A stretch of DNA of 64,000 nt from Lithobates sylvaticus (GCA_028564925.1 CM053026.1:594315161-594379160), one strand, 5' to 3'; positions 1 through 12,071 are shown, numbered from the stretch's first letter. Notes: a model not told the origin generated them from the letters alone. Numbers and translations: made by a program.

Positions 1-207
1 TCTTTCCCCAAAAAAACTTTTGAAAAATTGCTGCGCAAATATCGTGTAACATAAAAAGTTGCAAAGGCCACCATTTTATTCCATAGGGAAAATGGAAAAC
101 AATATATATAATGCTTGAGGGTTCTGAGTAATTTTCTATCAACAAAAAAAATGATTTTTACATGTAGGAGAGAAGTGTCAGAATGGGCCTGGGTGGCAAG
201 GGGTTAA
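1..207. repeat. 3' end of a TTAA-flanked MITE
   Basis: The window opens inside a repeat that ends with a G-rich stretch followed by TTAA at 204-207. The AT-rich body (a line about replacing a full-width reading of the Ca. 60-bp block with ATATATAATG and a GGGTTCTGAGTAATTTTC stretch) resembles, in inverted form, the element starting at 22457. It is cut by the window edge, so its size is unknown. The family assignment is by eye. Confidence 0.5.
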
Positions 208-719
208 TTATCATAAGTAATATACAAATAATTATTATAAGCCCTGTGAGTTCATCCTCTCAGTCTGCTGCAGAGTGTTCCAGCTTGTATTTATACTGGC
301 CGCTCTGTATGTAGCTTCTGACCGACTGCGCAAGCAGCCCCATATCTCCGGAACCATAGATGATAGTAGCCCCACATTTTAACCAATGTTGAAGTAGGTA
401 TTTAGCTACATACCCACCAAATATGGAGTCTCTATGACTCCTGGTCGCTGAGCTACAACCCTCAAAGTCAATCTTTTTTTTTTTTTTTTGATTTTTTTTT
501 TTTTTTTTTTGGGCAAATGGGCCTATCTTGAGAAAGGGGCCTGGAGCTGCAGCTCCAATAGCCCCTATGTTAATCCGGCCCTGGGAGTGCTGGGTAGGAT
601 GAAGCCTCCAACTCTGGATCCATATTTTAATGGTGATCAGTACCTGCTGTTTGAGCAGATGTGCATAAGCCTTATAGTTTAGTTCATAGTTTAATATAGT
701 TCAGTGCTCACTAGGAGAG
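208..719. other. No gene seen; poly-T tract
   Basis: I see no exon or full transposon here. A run of T and A-poor sequence at about 473-510 could be the reverse of a retroposon poly-A tail. The stretch at 512-600 (a GGGCC-rich block) reads like the end of an unclassified interspersed repeat. Confidence 0.4.
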
Positions 720-3060
720 GTGTGCTGCATGAGGCAGGTAACTGTGTTCTGGCCTGTCTGGCCATAAAGACAGGCAAGCTGCCCAGGCCCTCACCTGAGA
801 GTGGTGAAAGTCTGTCTGGATACAGAGGGACAAAGAAGCCTGGTTAGCCAGGAGACTGAATTATTACAGTCGGTGCAGAGACAGACTATGGGTCCAACCA
901 GACCAGAGTAGCTAGGAAGCTGTACATTTTCTTTTATGTCCTGTGAGATGCTAAACCTCTGATTGGGTATTCTGATATAAAAGAACGTTTGTGTTGAATA
1001 AAAAAGGCAGCAAAGCCCTCAAAAGAATGTGACTGGCAGATCTGGAGTCGCGTCCACTTGGAAGTGGCTGATCCCCATTAAACAAGTAAGTTCTTCTGTA
1101 ATGAACTGTTTGTTATATGCTAAAATAGTCATTGATAAAAACACATTTTATGTGACAGGGGTTCGGCACCTGAGTGAGTTAAAGAGAGAACAGTCTTCAA
1201 AAAAGATGCACCAAGTTGCTGGAGCCATGTCAGTTGCTATGGACTTTGTAAACTGTGTGCCTTAAATATGGGGCACTTATATAAAGGATTTGGGATGAGA
1301 CACAAAATTCTGTCGCTGGAGAGATTTCATTACCACAGGTGCCCAAACAGAATATGCCAGTTTGGGAATCAGCAATGGACTGGTATAAACATTATTTGGC
1401 AACTGGGGCCACAGCTACAGTTGTTTAAAAGCCCACTATAAAAGTGCCTGTTGCCCAAAGCAATGTTAGGGACATTAGACCAGAAGAAATTTTGCAAAAG
1501 ATATTGCCTGCAGATGACGTTATAGTCTCTCTGACTACCTTTGACAGGGTTGTTGTGTGGTAAGCTTGTCCCAAAGACCACTGGTCAGAGTTGCTACAGC
1601 CCTTTCTACTGTAACATTTTGGGTAGCCTCCCAGCTGATGGGCAGAGGATGAGGGGACTATGGCAAATTTAAAGGTGAAATCCTTCTTGGAAAAAGATCC
1701 AGAGTGACTGGGAAACCCAGCAAGCCGCAGTTAAGGAACAGCCGCCTTATCAATGGAAAACAGACGACGATGGAATTGAAATTAGCCTTGTTGCTTTTTC
1801 CCTTTTCCTTGTTCTCTCATGCAAGTTATATAAAAGGAAGAGAGAGATCGCCACATAGTGTAAAACCGTGGTATTTATTGAATGAGTCCAACAAAAGTAA
1901 AAATATCCTGAGTTAAAATATTCCGCAGATCACAAACTGACGTGGTAAATTGAGCATAGACTCCACCCTACTAGTTTCATTATAACTGACATCATTGACC
2001 CCCGATTATGTCAGTTATGATGAAACTTGTGGACTCATTCAATAAATACCATGGTTTTACACTATGTGGCGATCTCTCTCTTCCTTTATATCACTTGCAT
2101 GAGAGAACAAGGAAAAGGATAAATCAGCAAGGCCGATTTCAATGCCATCTTCATCTGCTTTCCATGGATGGATCCTTAAAGGGGTGTGTGAGTCCATGCT
2201 TTGCTAGGCTCCTATAATGTGGAGTCTATCTATCCGGTAGGGGCACATCTTTTATACTTCACGGTGGAAGGTGCACTTTGGGTGTCTATGTTATCCTTCA
2301 TTCCAGGAATCATGAGGAGTGTTTGGACACCTATATGGACTTTTCTGGATTTATTATCCAGGTTTATTCATTAGACACTAGCACAGCAATCTTTTGTTGT
2401 TTTACATGTTTTTACACAAATGTTCTGTTGTACGATTGCTAGCTGCTTCTCTTTTTGATTCATGATTATTTTTCACCTGCGCAGTAACTACATTTTCTTT
2501 TCTTCAGAGAAAGAAGAACCTGCATGTCTGAGAGAGCCAGAGAGCTTTGTGTGAGAAAGTGCTATCTCCAATCGTAATCAGAGAAATTGTATTGCTGAGA
2601 GACATAAGCTTTATGGGTGATATGGCTCAGCAATCCCAGAAAGATGTATGTGCTCTTCCAGCTGCAACAGTCACCAGGAGGGAAGTTCCTTAGTAAAGTT
2701 GTCCAGTTCTTGCTTGGTATGTGGCCAATGGGGGAATCATATGGCAAAATGCCCTATAACCTGGAATACTACCGGTAATAATGATGGGCGTGAAGTGGTA
2801 TCAGCAAGCCCAAGTTCATGTGTGAAAATGCCTGCTGTCCTCCCTTGAAACAGTGAGCGTGTTTCTGTTGTGACTGCAAGGGGTGCTAAGGAAAGAGTGA
2901 AGCCTGCTGTTATTTTGCCCTGTGGCCGCTTGGGTGAAATGGCAGGCCAAAGAGAAATTCGATTTTTCCAGACCCAGCAAGTGGAGAGATCCCATTTGGG
3001 AGACCAACAATGGACTATGTAGTGAGAGACTTGTCTCTATGCAGTGCAATGTGTAGTGGG
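720..3060 (+). mobile_element. Possible old retrovirus-like (LTR) relic
   Basis: The stretch near 970-1010 has a TATAAAAG box and an AATAAA signal in LTR-like order. A splice-donor-like CAAGTAAGT follows at about 1083, as in a retroviral leader. At about 2715-2760 a short translated stretch resembles a nucleocapsid zinc knuckle. These parts are consistent with a gag-containing LTR element that is old and heavily broken. No paired LTR, polymerase or envelope region was recognised, and the inverted repeat at 1748-2172 lies within the same interval, so the limits are approximate. It could equally be unrelated intron sequence. Confidence 0.28.
1748..2172. repeat. Inverted repeat with ~140-bp arms
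   Basis: The left arm at about 1748-1892 is matched in reverse complement by about 2030-2172. Shared stretches include CCTTGTTCTCTCATGCAAG and GAGAGATCGCCACATAGTG. A second, inner inverted pair sits inside the spacer (around 1972-1992 and 2006-2028, sharing TTTCAT and AACTGACAT). The two arms differ at scattered positions. It looks like a foldback or long-TIR non-autonomous DNA transposon; I do not know the family. Confidence 0.7.
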
Positions 3061-3203
3061 GAGACTAGAGTTAATAATAGTTTATCAATGAGATGTTTGC
3101 TGCCTATGTGGATGCACACGTGTCATGTAGACAACATGCTAAATTAAATGTGGTGGGGGTGACCACTAAGAAAGATGTGTCTCTCTTAGCAACAATGTCA
3201 ATG

Positions 3204-3343
3204 TCGTCTTAGATATCAGAAAGTGCTGCTGCTGTAGTCCACCCGACGCGTTTCGTCCTCTGGGACTTCGTCTGGACGAAGTCCCAGAGGACGAAACGCG
3301 TCAAGTGGACTACAGCAGCAGCACTTTCTGATATCTAAGACGA
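3204..3343. repeat. Near-perfect hairpin, 69-bp arms
   Basis: Bases 3204-3272 and 3275-3343 are reverse complements around a 2-base spacer, with only two adjacent mismatches (GGG against AAG next to the GACGCG motif). The inner arm carries GGACGAAACGCGTC, which occurs in dispersed frog repeats as I remember them. With almost no loop, it can extrude as a cruciform or fold as RNA. Confidence 0.9.
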
Positions 3344-4271
3344 TTCTATGAGCCTGAAATTTACTTCTAAAATGTGAGTGTTTTTAATCTGTTTTTACTA
3401 CATTAAAAGTATTTTTACGGTATCACACTATGCGAGTTCTCTTTTCTCAAAATATGACCGAATGTTATTGGAGATTTTGACGACCGCATCCCCCTCTGCC
3501 CTTTTACGTGCATATATCCTGGAATTCATCCGTGGAACAGGGACCCGGGAACCCTCCACAACAAAGCCTGTCACGACTCATGAGGCGTATGTCCCATTGA
3601 GTCTGTGACTTCCGGTAAGCCTCCTTGCAATAGGCGCTGATGCCGACCTGACAGGACCACCATCACCCCACTTAGGAAGAATATTTTCTATCCACGGCTA
3701 TTCCCATATATTGTGCCACTCACCGGACTGTATATACTGTGTCGCCCACTGGACTATACCACCATACTAATGTGTATATACAGCTTAGAGACCTCTTTCA
3801 CTTAACATTCACTTGTTATTTATTTCAATTTTAATTTTAATGGTTTTCATGTTTTTATATTCACTATATCAACAATTTTACTGTTCACCATTTGAATCCT
3901 ATTGAATTTTATCCGTCACAAAGATCACTTTCACGTTATTTATTCACAATTTTTATTCAGCTTCTATGTGAGTTTTATATAATTTATTTTATCTATTTAA
4001 GATACATTTTTCATAATTTACACGTATATGAATAATATGTAAGAGTGAACATACACGTGTACCCTCTGAGCGCAACATATATACCCTTTCCAAACCATTT
4101 TTCCGTTAGTCCATCGGCAATGTCTGCAGCTCCATTATAAAGTATCTGTACTCAGCGCAATATTTTCCAAACTTTGAATATGCACTCCTAAACAGTAAAT
4201 GAATCAAAATGGAAGTGTGAACCTGTGCATAAAAAGGAAAACAAATATAGGCAATAAGAGTAATCTATTAC
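3344..4271. other. No gene seen; probable repeat flank of the hairpin
   Basis: No exon was recognised. The stretch continues from the hairpin with moderately GC-rich sequence to about 3780 and then turns AT-rich. It may be the body of the same dispersed repeat, but I cannot delimit it. Confidence 0.35.
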
Positions 4272-4674
4272 TAGGCTATTTTCACACTGGGGCGCCGCTT
4301 TACCGTCTTTTTAGCGGCGCTATTCGGCCGCTCGCGGGGTGGTTTTACCCCCCGCGAGCGGCCGAAAAAAAAAAGGGTTAATACCGCCCGCAAACCGCCG
4401 CTGCAGCGGCGTTTTGCGGGCGGGTTCGGAGCGCTGCCCCATTGTTTTCAATGGGAAGGGGCGATATAGGAGCGGTAAATACACCGCTCCTATAGCGCAC
4501 CAAAGATGCGGCTTGCAGGACATTTTTCAGCGTCCTGCAAGCGCACCGCTCCAGTGTGAAAGCACTCTGGCTTTCACACTGGAGACACAGCAACGGCTGT
4601 TTCAGGTCGGTTTGCAGGCGCTATTTTTAGCGCAATAGCGCCTGCAAATCGCCCCAGTGTGAAAGGGGCCTTAG
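4272..4674. mobile_element. GC-rich hAT-like MITE (TTCACACTGGGGCG ends)
   Basis: The inverted ends TTTCACACTGGGGCG and CGCCCCAGTGTGAAA bracket a GC-rich body. The body contains internal palindromes such as the paired CGCGGGG blocks near 4335-4365 and the CCGCTGCAGCGGC core. Related copies lie at 22190-22275 (left end only), 41735-41986 and 56662-57015. No coding capacity. The hAT assignment rests on the style of the ends and is uncertain. Confidence 0.75.
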
Positions 4675-4865
4675 TGACACATTAATGTACAACTGGTGCA
4701 AAATAGATGCATACAAGTGAAATACTGACTAAAGTGCATATATATGTGGTGGTGTTCAAAACACACAGACAGATAGTATTCAATCCATATTGAAAATATC
4801 GAAAGAATCACAATATAAAATAAAGAGCGATATGTCCACAGAGATGAGATATCAAACAAATGACA

Positions 4866-5114
4866 TAGTGGGGGTTATTTAGTAAAGGCAAATCCACTTT
4901 GCACTGAAAGTGCATTTTCAAGTGCAGTCATTGTAGATCCGAGGGGGACATGCAAGGGAAATAAAAAAAACAACAATTTTAGCTTGCACATGATTGGATG
5001 ATAAAATCAGCAGAGCTTCACCTCATTTCAGATCTTCCCCTCAGATTTACAGCGACTGCACTTCCAAGTGCACTTGCAGTGCAAAGTGGATTTGCCTTTT
5101 GTAAATAACACTCA
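4866..5114. mobile_element. MITE with GGTTATTTAGTAAAGGC ends
   Basis: The left end GGGGTTATTTAGTAAAGGCA is mirrored at the right end (TTTGCCTTTTGTAAATAAC). Both ends continue inward with matching CAAATCCACTTTGCACTG, so the inverted repeats reach about 37 bp. A diverged relative with GGGGTTGATTTACTAAAGGC ends is at 35656-35903. Confidence 0.8.
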
Positions 5115-6537
5115 ATGTGACAAAATGGTCAGTACGCAAAGATAAAGTGACAGCAAGTGATAAGTGGTAAGTCCATATGCATAGGACAAGTAAAATCACA
5201 ATAAGATCTTAGATGAAATGTCGATGCATTTGCAAATGCTGGTAATCAGACATTCAAAGAAAACTACAACACCCAGGGTTGTGCCTCCACTGTCTAGGGG
5301 TAAGGGGGATTTGGTACTCTTACCCCGAGTTGTGGATCCACACGCCATCGGTGGATGCAAGCGGCAATCTCCCCAGAGGACTTCAATGAAGACACACTCC
5401 AAATGAATAGCATAAAGTGAGGAAGAGAAGACTGAAACTCCAGCTTGTAATCTCACTAGATTGACAGACTGAAACAAAAAAATCTGGTATGCCCCAAGAC
5501 CAGACGGTCGCAAAGGTTAACACCCCCCAACCTGAAGAACTGGGAGCACCCAGTCATTGTGCAGAAGGCTTGGGGCCAGGCTTTGCTGCCTTGGATAGGA
5601 TGTCCAAGATTTGTAACAGAACATTTTGTCAGATTTGGGCTTGGAAGAGTCTGCTTTTGGAGAACGAAAGGAGCCTTTCCTAAAAATAAAAAAAAATTTA
5701 AAAAAAATTGAGGTTCTCACTACAGAGACATCTGCCCTCAAAGAAGATCCACTCTGGTTGTTTCTTGAACGCTGCTCCTGCTGACCAGTATTTGAACTAC
5801 AATAGTCTGTCCATCTGGATCAATAGGAGACTCACTCTTGACATCTGACACAGGGTATCACCCAGTCCGTCAACATGAGTTTAGGGTGATCGGGAGGATA
5901 TCCAAGTGTTGAAAGACATCGGGGTCAGCAGCTATGGATCGTGGGCCATACTCTTGATCCACACTGCAAGTGTCTGACACAAATTCATAAAGGAAACCAC
6001 TGGTTGCATTTCAAGGCCAATTCGGTTGAATTAGACCTTGAAAAGAACCTCAAGCCTTTGGAGGCTTGGAAATGGTTGAGGCAAAAAAATGGTGGGATCA
6101 CCAGTGTCCAATCCCCTGAAGGTATCTGCCTATAGCTTAGTCATTTCTGAATCTGCCTGTACTGTGTCCTGTACTGTATTTTGGTGGAATTTCATACTGT
6201 GAGATAGCGACATTTGAACTGCACAATAATTTTAAAATACAAATAAGATGCACATTAAAATGGAAAGGTAATTATTCATGGCTAATATTTAACTAGAAAA
6301 AAGCATGTCTAACTTTTTTTTTTTTGTGACAGTAGATTTTATCTCTGGTGCTTTAGATTGTTGTACCAGTTTTAGGTGGTCAGAAGGATGATTTTTTTTG
6401 CTAAGAAAATATTAGTTTTTTTAAGGAATATCTAATTTTTCAGCGATTGAGTTTTAACAGCAATTCATGTCACTGACAAGGTTGCAAGTGTTAGTTGCTT
6501 TTCATTCAACTATGGGCCTAGCCACAAATTGCTAGGC
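5115..6537. other. No gene recognised
   Basis: Short open frames occur but none resembles a protein I know. The stretch 5190-5500 has the look of a dispersed repeat. GATB exon 4 was expected downstream of 14081; I searched here for its conserved start (the AGYQIT motif) and did not find it. Confidence 0.4.
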
Positions 6538-7124
6538 TCAAAGCGGTTCTGCACCCATCCATAGAAGTATGTCTCTATGGCTTCCCTAGCATGTAAGATG
6601 ACAGAATTGATGGTTCAATTCTGCATCTTTTAAGCTTACCTTTCCTGATGGCTTCATCTGTTTTCTTCTCCCTGCGGGGGTGGGCGAGCTCTCAGCGGGG
6701 ATCGGCGTCATTTCCTGTTCATTTCGCTGTGTCTCCTGGGATCTCGTGTAATCAATCCCAGGAGACATTGCGGGGGTTCCGACGCGAAATCTTGCGTGAT
6801 TTGCATGGCGACGTCACCCGTTGCCATGTTAACCGCCCCAATTACGCCGCTCGTAGCTGTGAAGCTACTGAGCATGCACGGGGACCGGCAATGCATGCTG
6901 GTATGGGAAACAGAAGGGAACCAGGAAGTGGTCGCTTGTGGGTTTCAAATGCCCACAAGCAAAATGACATCGCTCAGGCGATGTTTTTATAAGTAATCTT
7001 TCTACAGAAAAATGGACGTAGGAACGCTGCAGCACTCAAAGAAGTAAGTTACTTTTAATATGATTATTTTGCAGATAGAAATAGATAGAAAATGTTTTAA
7101 TTTGTCAGTGCAGAACCGCTTTAA
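6538..7124. mobile_element. TTAA-type MITE with AAAGCGGTTCTGCAC ends
   Basis: AAAGCGGTTCTGCAC at the left is the reverse complement of GTGCAGAACCGCTTT at the right. The right end is followed by TTAA; the left flank reads TCAA, probably mutated. The body carries a GCCCACAAGC motif shared with the element at 55978-56661, so the two families are related. Confidence 0.8.
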
Positions 7125-7634
7125 CTACAAATTCCTTATAAAGGAGCAATTTGTAGTAGTGCACACTAACCCAGTGCTGTAGTTTAACTTGTAGCAGTCA
7201 CAAATCGCTCTTGATTCAATTGCTAGATAAAACTCATTGTTAATCACTAGCCTTTGCGATTTGTAGCAACGACCCATCTTGCAAGTTTAAGTTTTACATT
7301 GACTGTAATGCTAACATTTTAGACAGAACAAGGACAGTGAAAAGAAATTACAGCTTCTCTGACTTTCATTTGCTGCATGCTTGTTTTGGGTCTGCAACCT
7401 GAACCAAGATGCTTTAACAGTACGCAGTCACGGGCTCAGTACAAACTCTTTGCTTACAAATAGTAATGATGCTACAGAAGGGAAGCAGGCAGAAGCTGAA
7501 AGGCTTTCAACATGGCTTAAAACACAGGTTGCTTCTCATTATCTTACCTAGAGGGAATGGACACCTGGACACGCAAACCCTCCATTTACCCACTACAGCA
7601 TGTCCCAGCATTATCTTTTTCTTTTACTTTGATG
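7125..7634. other. No gene recognised
   Basis: No exon or complete repeat was seen. Bases next to the MITE on both sides (the CACAAATTGC-like and ACAAATTCC stretches) suggest it inserted into an older repeat. Confidence 0.35.
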
Positions 7635-7642
7635 CTCTAGTG

Positions 7643-7790
7643 CAGGGGTCTCCAAACAATGGCCCTCCAGTTGTTCAGAAACGACAGTTCCCATCATGCC
7701 TAGTCAGGTCTGTGAATGTCAGAGTTTTACAATGCATCATGGGACTTGTAGTTCCGCAACAGCTGGAGGGCCGAAGTTTGGCGATCCCTG
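7643..7790. mobile_element. 148-bp hAT MITE with perfect 8-bp target duplication
   Basis: The element starts CAGGGGTCTCCAAAC and ends GTTTGGCGATCCCTG. It is flanked on both sides by the identical octamer CTCTAGTG (7635-7642 and 7791-7798). CAGGG ends plus an 8-bp duplication are diagnostic of the hAT superfamily. It is too short to code; a hAT transposase must have moved it in trans. Confidence 0.93.
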
Positions 7791-8748
7791 CTCTAGTGAA
7801 AAACAGCTTTTATTTAAAAAAATGTATTCTTGCAGGGACAGCTGTGGGTAGCTTAGCTCCTATTGATGTAGATACCCCCTCCCCCCAGAATTACGTCACC
7901 CAAAAGCCCCTTTTTTTACACACAGTATGTGGGCAGGCTCTTGGAAGGCAATACGTTAGCACCGTTTTGCAGAAAAAGTATTCAATGTATGCATGTATAG
8001 AGGAACAGAGAGGGGATAGGTGGAGTTCTGCAGTAGAGTAGGTAGAACTGTAAACCCAAACAAGTTATTTTAGCTTTTTAACCACTTGGCCTCTGGGAGA
8101 TTTACCATTCATGACTAGACCACTTTTTGCGATTCCGCACTGCATTACTTTAACTGACACTTGCGTGGTCATGCAATGCTGTACCCAAATAAAATTTATG
8201 TAATTTTTTTCCCCATAAATAGAGCTGTCTTTTGACCACTGCATTTTTCTTTTTTTGCGCTATAAACAAACAAAAAAAAAACGTAAATTTCAAAAAAAAA
8301 AAGCTATATTTTTGACTTTCTGCTATAAAATATATCCAATAAAAAAAAATAATAAAAAGAAAAATAAAATAAAAAAATCGAATTTCTTCATAAATGTAGG
8401 CCAATATGTATTCTGCTATGTTTTTGGTAAAAAAAAATCCCAGTAAGTATATATTGATTGGTTTATGCAAAAGTTATAGCATCTACAAACTATGGGATAT
8501 ATACTGGAATTTTTATTTATTTTTATATTAGTAATGGCGGCAAACAGCGACTTACAGTGCCTTGCAAAAGTATTCCCCCTTGGCATTTTTCGTGTGTTTT
8601 GTTGCCTCACAACCTGGAATTAACATGGATTGTTTGAGGATTTACATCATTTAATTTACAGAACATGCCCACAACTTTGAAGATTTTTTTTTTATTGTGA
8701 AGCAAACAACAAATAGGACAAAATAACAGAAAAATTCAATGTGCATAA

Positions 8749-9689
8749 CTATTCACCCCCCTTTGTAGAGCCACCTTTTGGGGTTATCACAGCTCCAAGT
8801 CGCTTTGGATAAGTCTCTATGAGCTTGGCACATCTTACCACTGGGATTTTTGCCCATTCCTCCTTGCAAAACTGCTCCAGCTTCTTCAAGTTGGATGGTT
8901 TGCGCTTGTGAACAGCAATCTTTAAATCTGACCACAGATTTTCTATTGGATTGAGGTCTGGGCTTTGACTAGGCCATTCCAACACATTTACATGTTTCTC
9001 CATAAACCACTCAAGTGTTGCTTTAGCAGTGTGTTTGGGGTCATTTTCCTGCTGGAAGGTGAACCTCCGTCCTAGCCTCAAATCACACACAGAGTGGTAC
9101 AGGTTTTGCTCAAGAATATCCCTGTATTTAGCACCATCCATCTTTCCCTCAACTCTGACCAGTTTCCCAGTCCCGACTGCTGAAAAACATTCCCACAGCA
9201 TGATGCTGCCACCACCATGTTTCACTGTGGGGATGTGTTCTTTGGGTGATGTGATGTGTTGGGTTTTCACCAGACATAGCGTTTTCTTTGATGGCCAAAA
9301 AGTTCAATTTTAGTCTCATCAGACCAGAGCACCTTCCTCCATACTTCCGCCACTCTGCCATAAAGCCCAACTCTATGGAGTGTACGGCTTATTGTCGTCC
9401 TATGTACAGATACTCCAGACTCTGCTGTGGAACTCTGCAGCTCCTCCAGGGTTACCTTAGGTCTCTGTGCTGCCTCTCTGATTAATGCCCTTCTTGCCCG
9501 GTCCGTGAGTTTTGGTGTGCGACCGTCTCTTGGCAGGTTTTCTGTTGTGCCGTGTTCTTTCCATTTGGTTATTATAGATTTGATGGTGCTCCTAGGGATC
9601 GTCAAAGATTTGGATATTTTTTTATAACCGAACCTTGACTTCTCAACAACATTGTCCCTTACTTGTTTGGAGAATTCCTTGGTCTTCAT
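8749..9689 (-). pseudogene. Tc1 transposase pseudogene
   Basis: This is a remnant of the DDE transposase that cuts and pastes the surrounding element. Reading from 9689 down, the N-terminal part shows paired helix-turn-helix DNA-binding sequence (FSKQVRDNVVEK, KISKSLTIPRST, then GRTPKL and TTISRTLHRVG). The catalytic part has [11 protein letters not shown] (first Asp), GGGSIMLW, and [14 protein letters not shown] (final Glu). Three defects are visible. About two dozen residues are missing between GLYGRVA and the WRKVLWSDET motif. The frame is lost at about 9270, splitting it into pieces of 140 and 173 codons. By the DD34E spacing, the second catalytic Asp is replaced by Glu in QQENDPKHT. It cannot be an active enzyme. 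Typical Tc1 transposases are about 340 residues. Confidence 0.95.
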
Positions 9690-9974
9690 GGCAGTGTTTG
9701 GTTAGTGGTGCCTCTTGCTTGTGTTGCAGCCTCTGGAGCCTTTCAAAAAGGTGTGTATTTGTAATGACAGATCATGTGACACTTAGATTGCACACAGGTG
9801 GACATCATTTCACTAATCATGTGCCTTCTGAAGGTAATTGGTCGCACCAGAGCTTTTTATGGGCTTAATTACAAAAGGGGATGAATACATACGCACATGC
9901 CAATTATCAGTTTTTTATTTCTGAAAAATAGTTTTATGCATTTCTAAAGATTTTCAAAATATAAAACAAACGCA

Positions 9975-11775
9975 CCTATCCTGGATAGGCAAAATTGCAG
10001 CATTTAAAATGCAAACCCTACCCAAAATACTCTACCTTTTTAGAGCCATATCTATTCCAATACCTTCAAGCTTTTTCAAGATTCTAAAAACTAAAAATTG
10101 AGAAACCTGGTCTGGAATAACAAAAAACCAAGGGTAGCTTTCTCTATTTAAAGATCTTCTAAAAACAAAGGGGGCATGAACTTAGCTGATATGCATAAAT
10201 ACTACTACGCAACACTTTTGGATCAAATGAAATACTGGTTCTTTCCAAATGACGATAAGCTGTGGTTATCTATTGAAAGACAAATAACCAAGGGAAATTA
10301 TTTATTTGCCCTATCAGTGGCTTACATGATATTCCCTAAGGTCATAGTTCCTAAATTGCTTTCCATTAAAGCTACCCTGTTAGCATGGAAGTTTCTTGTC
10401 TCAAACTTCCATGCTCTATGGCATTTACAAAAGATACCTATACCACTCAGAGCCCTTGACTACTGTAGAGGCCGACTCTCGATTAACAAATGCATTGCTG
10501 AGGGCTTTAACTTTTACGTACACCTTCCCTCAGGATACAAAGCCACGATTGATGATAAGTTAAATAAGCTTAACCATCTGCAAAGCTTTAATCCACATCA
10601 AGATTTTGAAATTCCATCTTTAACCGCTTCCCGACCGCCCCATGTAGATATACGTCTACAGAATGGCACGGGCAGGCAAAACCACGTACCTGTACGTCCC
10701 CTTTAATTTGCCTGCCCGTGGGTCGCGTGCGCGCCGCCAGCGGTCGTTGCACCCGGTCGTTGCGCAAAAGCTATAACTTTTGCGCAAACCAATCAATAAT
10801 CGCTAATTGCGATTTTTTTTTACCAAAAATATGTAGAAGAATACGTATCGGCCTAAACTGAGGAAAAAAAATGTTTTTTTATATATTTTTTGGGGATATT
10901 TACTATAGCAAAAAGCAAAAAATATTGCATTTTTTTCAAAATTGTCGCTCTATTTTTGTTTATAGCGCAAAAAATAAAAACCGCAGGGGCGATCAAATAC
11001 CACCAAAAGAAAGCTCTATTTGTGGGAAAAAAAGGACGCCAATTTTGTTTTGGAGCCACGTCGCACGACCGCGCAATTGTCAGTTAAAGCGACGCAGTGC
11101 CGAATCGCAAAAAGGGGCCTGGTCCTTTGGCTGCCAATTGGTCCGGGGCTGAAGTGGTTAATTTGGTCACACCTCACCATTAACAAACCTGTAAAACATA
11201 AAAGTATAGCTTTCTTCTATAAAGTTTTTTCTCAGTATCCAAAATGTGAGAAAAACCCTAATATGTATAAATGGGAAAAATACTTAGGACAATCCTTTTC
11301 GGATGAATGTTGGTACAATGCTTTGAGAATAAACCAAACTGCAACATCCTGCTTAGAGCATTGGGACAACTCCCAGAAAATATTGAATAGATGGTACCTA
11401 ACTCCTTACAAATTAGCTAAAATATATCCATCTACATCACCACTATGCTGGCGTTGTACGGATAAAGTTGGTTCCTTATTCCACATTTTATGGAGTTGTA
11501 AAAATCTGACCAGTTTCTGGAACTCGATATCCACCTTTATTGCCTCTCTCACAGGTAACTTGTTAAAACTATCACTTGCTATGGCCCTTTCAGGTATCAA
11601 CCTTGACACTTTCCCATTTCAATACAAAATATTAGTGGCGAATAATCTAATAGCAGCTAGACTTACCATAACGAAAATGTGGAAATCAATTGAGGCCCCT
11701 GTCATTCTTCAGTCAAGTCAGTCAACACCCAGGCATACTATGAATTACTGTTGGCACTTAAAAATTATAACTTAA
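9975..11775 (+). pseudogene. LINE ORF2 C-terminal fragment
   Basis: The fragment starts with SWIGKIAAFKM and LYLFRAISIPIP, the region just after the reverse transcriptase fingers and palm of L1-group ORF2. It continues through 10620, is split by a TTAA MITE, and resumes at 11162. The resumed part carries the C-terminal CWRC-X8-H-X4-C zinc motif (CWRCTDKVGSLFHILWSC), found in the equivalent place in the LINEs at 24-31 kb and 36.8-39.9 kb. There are several stops in the first 200 bp. The endonuclease and catalytic palm are absent. It is a dead retrotransposon fragment. Confidence 0.9.
10620..11161. mobile_element. TTAA MITE inside LINE ORF2
   Basis: TTAA at 10620-10623 is followed by CCGCTTCCCGACCG, and the right end reads GGGGCTGAAGTGG then TTAA at 11158-11161. 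Removing the element and one TTAA restores a continuous LINE reading frame, which fits precise insertion with TTAA duplication. The body contains the shared A/T-rich block and the AGCGACGCAGTGCCG tail also seen at 54111-54998. It is non-coding. piggyBac superfamily inferred. Confidence 0.92.
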
Positions 11776-12071
11776 TTCACTTTAAGAAGCACTGGCATGT
11801 ATGGATCATGCATCCTAAAGCATCTACAGTACTGAAAGACTTGTACGCTCAGTCTTAACTACCACTAGGTAGCCTGTTGGTATCGCTTATTCCTTGTAGA
11901 GACTTATGCTGCTTTCATTTCCTGATTGGTTTGACTCGCTAGAATACAGAATTCTGCCTGCCCGTGCCATACTAGACGACATCCTGTTCTCTCTTTTGTT
12001 AATTCATGTTAGAATAGACCTGTTCACAGTTTGCTCCCTTAGGGGTGAATAGGTTTATTCTTGGAGGTTTA

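Noticed and set aside
7466-8041. 191-codon plus-strand frame
   Set aside because: It runs straight through a complete hAT MITE (7643-7790) and both target duplications, so it is a chance frame.
8150-8470. Hydrophobic minus-strand frame (106 codons)
   Set aside because: It is translation of the A/T-rich core of a MITE. Similar frames occur in every copy.
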